26,295 bases of DNA, taken from contig JBBQTQ010000035.1 in assembly GCA_038213135.1 (NCBI GenBank), forward strand, positions 1 through 26,295, written 5' to 3'. Shown piece after piece: positions 24,573 to 26,295 of the stretch. The stretch's first letter is position 1, and every line of letters starts with the position of its first letter. The position numbers were made by a program, and so were the translations under genes. The notes below the pieces were generated by a model, which was not told the origin of the DNA, searched no databases, and saw nothing but the letters and a program-made list of their open reading frames with translations. This DNA is from JBBQTQ01 sp038213135. Its GTDB lineage: Bacteria > Actinomycetota > Thermoleophilia > Gaiellales > Gaiellaceae.

Positions 24573-24620
24573 ACCGGGCGCGGTGATCGTAGCGTCGCCG
24601 GACCGCGTTGGGGCGCGGGC

Positions 24621-24626
24621 TATACT
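24621..24626 (+). promoter_or_regulatory. Candidate -10 element upstream of the ABC exporter
   Basis: TATACT stands out in the G/C-rich 137-base gap between the divergent aminotransferase and permease genes. Transcription from here would give a leader of about 75 bases before the permease ATG. No good -35 lies at the right distance. Confidence 0.35.
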
Positions 24627-24685
24627 CCGCCGCAGTTTGGGATGGGGACAGGCAATTGCCGAGGTCGCACATCACTGAACGGTCC

Positions 24686-24702
24686 CCTCGCTTGCAGCGA
24701 GG
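24686..24702 (+). promoter_or_regulatory. Hairpin that would bury the permease ribosome-binding site
   Basis: CCTCGCT and AGCGAGG form a perfect 7-bp stem closed by a TGC loop, ending seven bases before the ATG at 24710. The only Shine-Dalgarno-like sequence (GAGG, 24699-24702) is in the 3' arm, so folding would hide it and limit translation of the exporter unless opened. Confidence 0.5.
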
Positions 24703-24709
24703 CGTTCGG

Positions 24710-25576
24710 ATGATCGACAGACGACTCTCGGGCTCGCGGGTCTACACGCCGGAATCCCCGATCCGCCGGCCGTTGCGGTTTCTCGCCCAGCTCCTCGCAG
24801 ACGCTCGGGCGGCGCGGATGCTCGCCTGGCGGCTCTTCCGCCGGGACATCGCCGCGCAATACCGGCAGACGGCGATCGGCTACGTGTGGGCGATCATGCC
24901 CCCGCTGTTCGTCACGCTCATCTGGGTGGGGCTGAACTCGTCGAAGATCGTGGCGATCAAGACGGGCGGGACAGGCGTCCCGTACCCGGTCTTCGTCCTC
25001 ACGGGGACCATCTTCTGGCAGCTCTTCCTCGACGCGATGAACGCGCCCTTGAGGCAGCTGAGCGCGAACAAGTCAATGCTGAACCGGGTCAACTTCCCTA
25101 CGGAAGCGCTGCTCATCTCGGGATTCGCGCAGGTCCTCTTCAGCTTTCTGATAAAGCTGGTCGTGCTCGCGGGCGCGATGGCCGCATTCACCGTCCCAGT
25201 GCGCTGGACCGCTGTCTTTATCGTGTTCCCGATTGCGGGGCTGCTCGCGATCGGGACGGTCATAGGCCTTCTGCTGGCGCCGATCGGCGTCCTGTACAAG
25301 GACATCGAGCAGGGACTGACCGTGATCGTCAGCCCTCTGATGTTCCTGACCCCGGTCCTGTATCCCCCCCAGATAGGTGGGCTGATCGGCAGGATCATGT
25401 ACGCGAATCCGCTGACGCCGATGTTCGTCGCGACGCGACACCTGCTCTTCGGCGGCGGCGCCTCGTACCTCACGGAGTTCGTGCTGATCTCGGTGGTGAC
25501 GGTGGCTCTCGCGCTGATCGGCTGGGTGATCTACCGTCTCGCGCTGCCCATCCTGATCGAGAGGCTGGAAGCCTGA
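24710..25576 (+). CDS. ABC-2 type polysaccharide exporter, permease subunit
   Basis: A 288-residue membrane protein of the Wzm/TagG type (ABC2_membrane). A cytoplasmic start (about 1-55, with RRDIAAQYRQTAIGYVW marking the amphipathic entry) is followed by about six hydrophobic helices, including IMPPLFVTLIWVGL, FVLTGTIFWQLFLDA, VLFSFLIKLVVLAGAMAAF and LTVIVSPLMFLTPVLYPP. With the ATPase encoded next it would move the lipid-linked glycan across the membrane. ATG 24710 has GAGG seven bases upstream and within a hairpin; the longer open frame from 24608 has no family similarity. Its TGA overlaps the likely CTG start of the ATPase gene. Confidence 0.93.
   Translation: MIDRRLSGSRVYTPESPIRRPLRFLAQLLADARAARMLAWRLFRRDIAAQYRQTAIGYVWAIMPPLFVTLIWVGLNSSKIVAIKTGGTGVPYPVFVLTGTIFWQLFLDAMNAPLRQLSANKSMLNRVNFPTEALLISGFAQVLFSFLIKLVVLAGAMAAFTVPVRWTAVFIVFPIAGLLAIGTVIGLLLAPIGVLYKDIEQGLTVIVSPLMFLTPVLYPPQIGGLIGRIMYANPLTPMFVATRHLLFGGGASYLTEFVLISVVTVALALIGWVIYRLALPILIERLEA
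25559..25564 (+). promoter_or_regulatory. Ribosome-binding site supporting a CTG start
   Basis: GAGAGG lies eight bases before the CTG at 25573, inside the end of the permease gene. It is the best-placed Shine-Dalgarno for the ATPase, for which no ATG, GTG or TTG occurs nearby in frame. Confidence 0.5.
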
Positions 25577-26295
25577 CCCCGTCGCAGACAGCGATCGAGG
25601 TCGAGCACGTCTCAAAGCGCTTCTCGCGCAGCCTCAAACGCGGACTCTGGTACGGCTTGAAGGACGTCGCCAAGGAGGTCGTCGGCCGCGGGCAAGAGGC
25701 CGACGAGCTGCGGCCGAGGGAGTTCTGGGCACTCCGCGACGTGTCGTTCTCGATCGGCCGCGGCGAATCGGTCGGACTGATCGGCCACAACGGAGCCGGC
25801 AAGACCACGATGCTGAAGCTGATCAACGGGCTGATCAAGCCGAACCGCGGACGGATCACCGTTCATGGGTCGATACGCGCGCTGATCGCGCTCGGGACCG
25901 GCTTCAACCCGGTACTGAGCGGGCGCGAGAACGTCCGGGTCGCGAGCGCGGTGCTCGGTTACGGTGAGAGGGAGACGAAGGAGCGCCTCGAGGAGATCAT
26001 CGAGTTCAGCGAAATCGGCGAGTTCATCGACGCTCCCGTGCAGTCGTACAGCAGCGGCATGCTCGCGCGGCTCGGATTCGCCGTCGTCGTGCACACGCAG
26101 CCTGACATCCTGCTCGTCGATGAGGTCCTCGCGGTGGGCGACCTCAACTTCGCGATCAAGTGCTACCGGAAGATCGCAGAGTTCCGCAGCAACGGCGGTT
26201 CGATCATCCTGGTCAGCCACAATCCGTACGCGATCCGAAGCAACTGCGATCGCGTCGTGTGGATCGAGCACGGCGTCGTCCAGCAGATCGGCACG
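25573..26295 (+). CDS. ABC polysaccharide exporter, ATPase subunit (3' end outside window)
   Basis: The open frame carries 241 residues before the window ends, with no stop. It is a Wzt/TagH-type ATPase: IEVEHVSKRFS (8-18), Walker A GHNGAGKTT (71-79), signature YSSGMLARL (159-167), Walker B DILLVDE (178-184) and the switch His216 in LVSHN. The insert between strands 1 and 2 (about residues 20-50) is typical of polysaccharide and teichoic acid exporters. No ATG, GTG or TTG is found in frame before the first strand. The CTG at 25573, overlapping the permease TGA and preceded by GAGAGG, is the best start. A C-terminal carbohydrate-binding domain, as in some Wzt proteins, would lie beyond the window. 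Confidence 0.92.
   Translation, partial: MTPSQTAIEVEHVSKRFSRSLKRGLWYGLKDVAKEVVGRGQEADELRPREFWALRDVSFSIGRGESVGLIGHNGAGKTTMLKLINGLIKPNRGRITVHGSIRALIALGTGFNPVLSGRENVRVASAVLGYGERETKERLEEIIEFSEIGEFIDAPVQSYSSGMLARLGFAVVVHTQPDILLVDEVLAVGDLNFAIKCYRKIAEFRSNGGSIILVSHNPYAIRSNCDRVVWIEHGVVQQIGT

Noticed and set aside
1..26295. Search by eye for tRNA, rRNA, CRISPR arrays, insertion sequence ends, toxin-antitoxin or phage genes
   Set aside because: None was found; intergenic gaps are all under 140 bases and contain no regularly spaced repeats or transposase remnants.

Overview
The window is 26.3 kb of high-GC DNA filled almost end to end with genes for making and exporting a cell-surface polysaccharide. 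The host is most likely a high-GC Actinomycetota. The signs are base composition, frequent GTG starts, many 1-4 nt stop/start overlaps, and G/C-rich third codon positions. A Thermoleophilia-type lineage is a guess only, because no rRNA or housekeeping marker is present. I saw no tRNA, rRNA, CRISPR, insertion sequence or phage gene.

Layout: (A) 1-1830 (+) is the end of a double-domain GT4 glycosyltransferase. It converges on, and overlaps, a leftward block (1784-4430) holding a GT4 glycosyltransferase, a GT2 rhamnosyltransferase-like enzyme and a small secreted, Pro-rich, membrane-anchored protein. (B) 4530-8449 (+) carries an O-antigen polymerase/ligase-like membrane protein with a C-terminal TPR-like tail, an undecaprenyl-phosphate sugar phosphotransferase that would start the chain on the lipid carrier, and a Gfo/Idh/MocA sugar oxidoreductase. 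(C) 8572-10675 (-) has a second polymerase-like membrane protein followed by a frameshifted methyltransferase remnant. (D) 10812-20961 (+) is a tightly packed nine-gene cassette: AsnB-like amidotransferase, methyltransferase, three extended SDR epimerase/dehydratases, a polysaccharide-deacetylase-like protein, a second methyltransferase, a second AsnB-like protein and a left-handed beta-helix acyltransferase. (E) 20958-24572 (-) is a four-gene translationally coupled set: DegT-type sugar aminotransferase, a glycosyltransferase with an unusual cysteine cluster, a GNAT acetyltransferase and a WbqC-like protein. (F) 24710-26295 (+) is an ABC-2 polysaccharide export permease and its ATPase, cut by the window end.

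How they could work together (inference): nucleotide-sugar precursors are remodelled by the SDRs, the Gfo oxidoreductase, the aminotransferase and the acyltransferases. They are amidated by the two AsnB-like enzymes, possibly to uronamides as proposed for O-antigen clusters such as Bordetella wbm, and methylated. They are then assembled on undecaprenyl phosphate by the phosphotransferase and at least four glycosyltransferases, and exported by the ABC transporter and/or polymerised or ligated by the two Wzy/WaaL-like proteins. No sugar 6-dehydrogenase and no Wzx flippase is visible here, so part of the pathway must lie outside the window if this model is right.

Points most worth a second look are the nine-gene cassette with two AsnB copies, the cysteine-cluster glycosyltransferase, the unrecognised surface protein beside the polymerase, the decaying methyltransferase, and the unusual translation signals of the exporter (a hairpin over the permease ribosome-binding site and an apparent CTG start for the ATPase).
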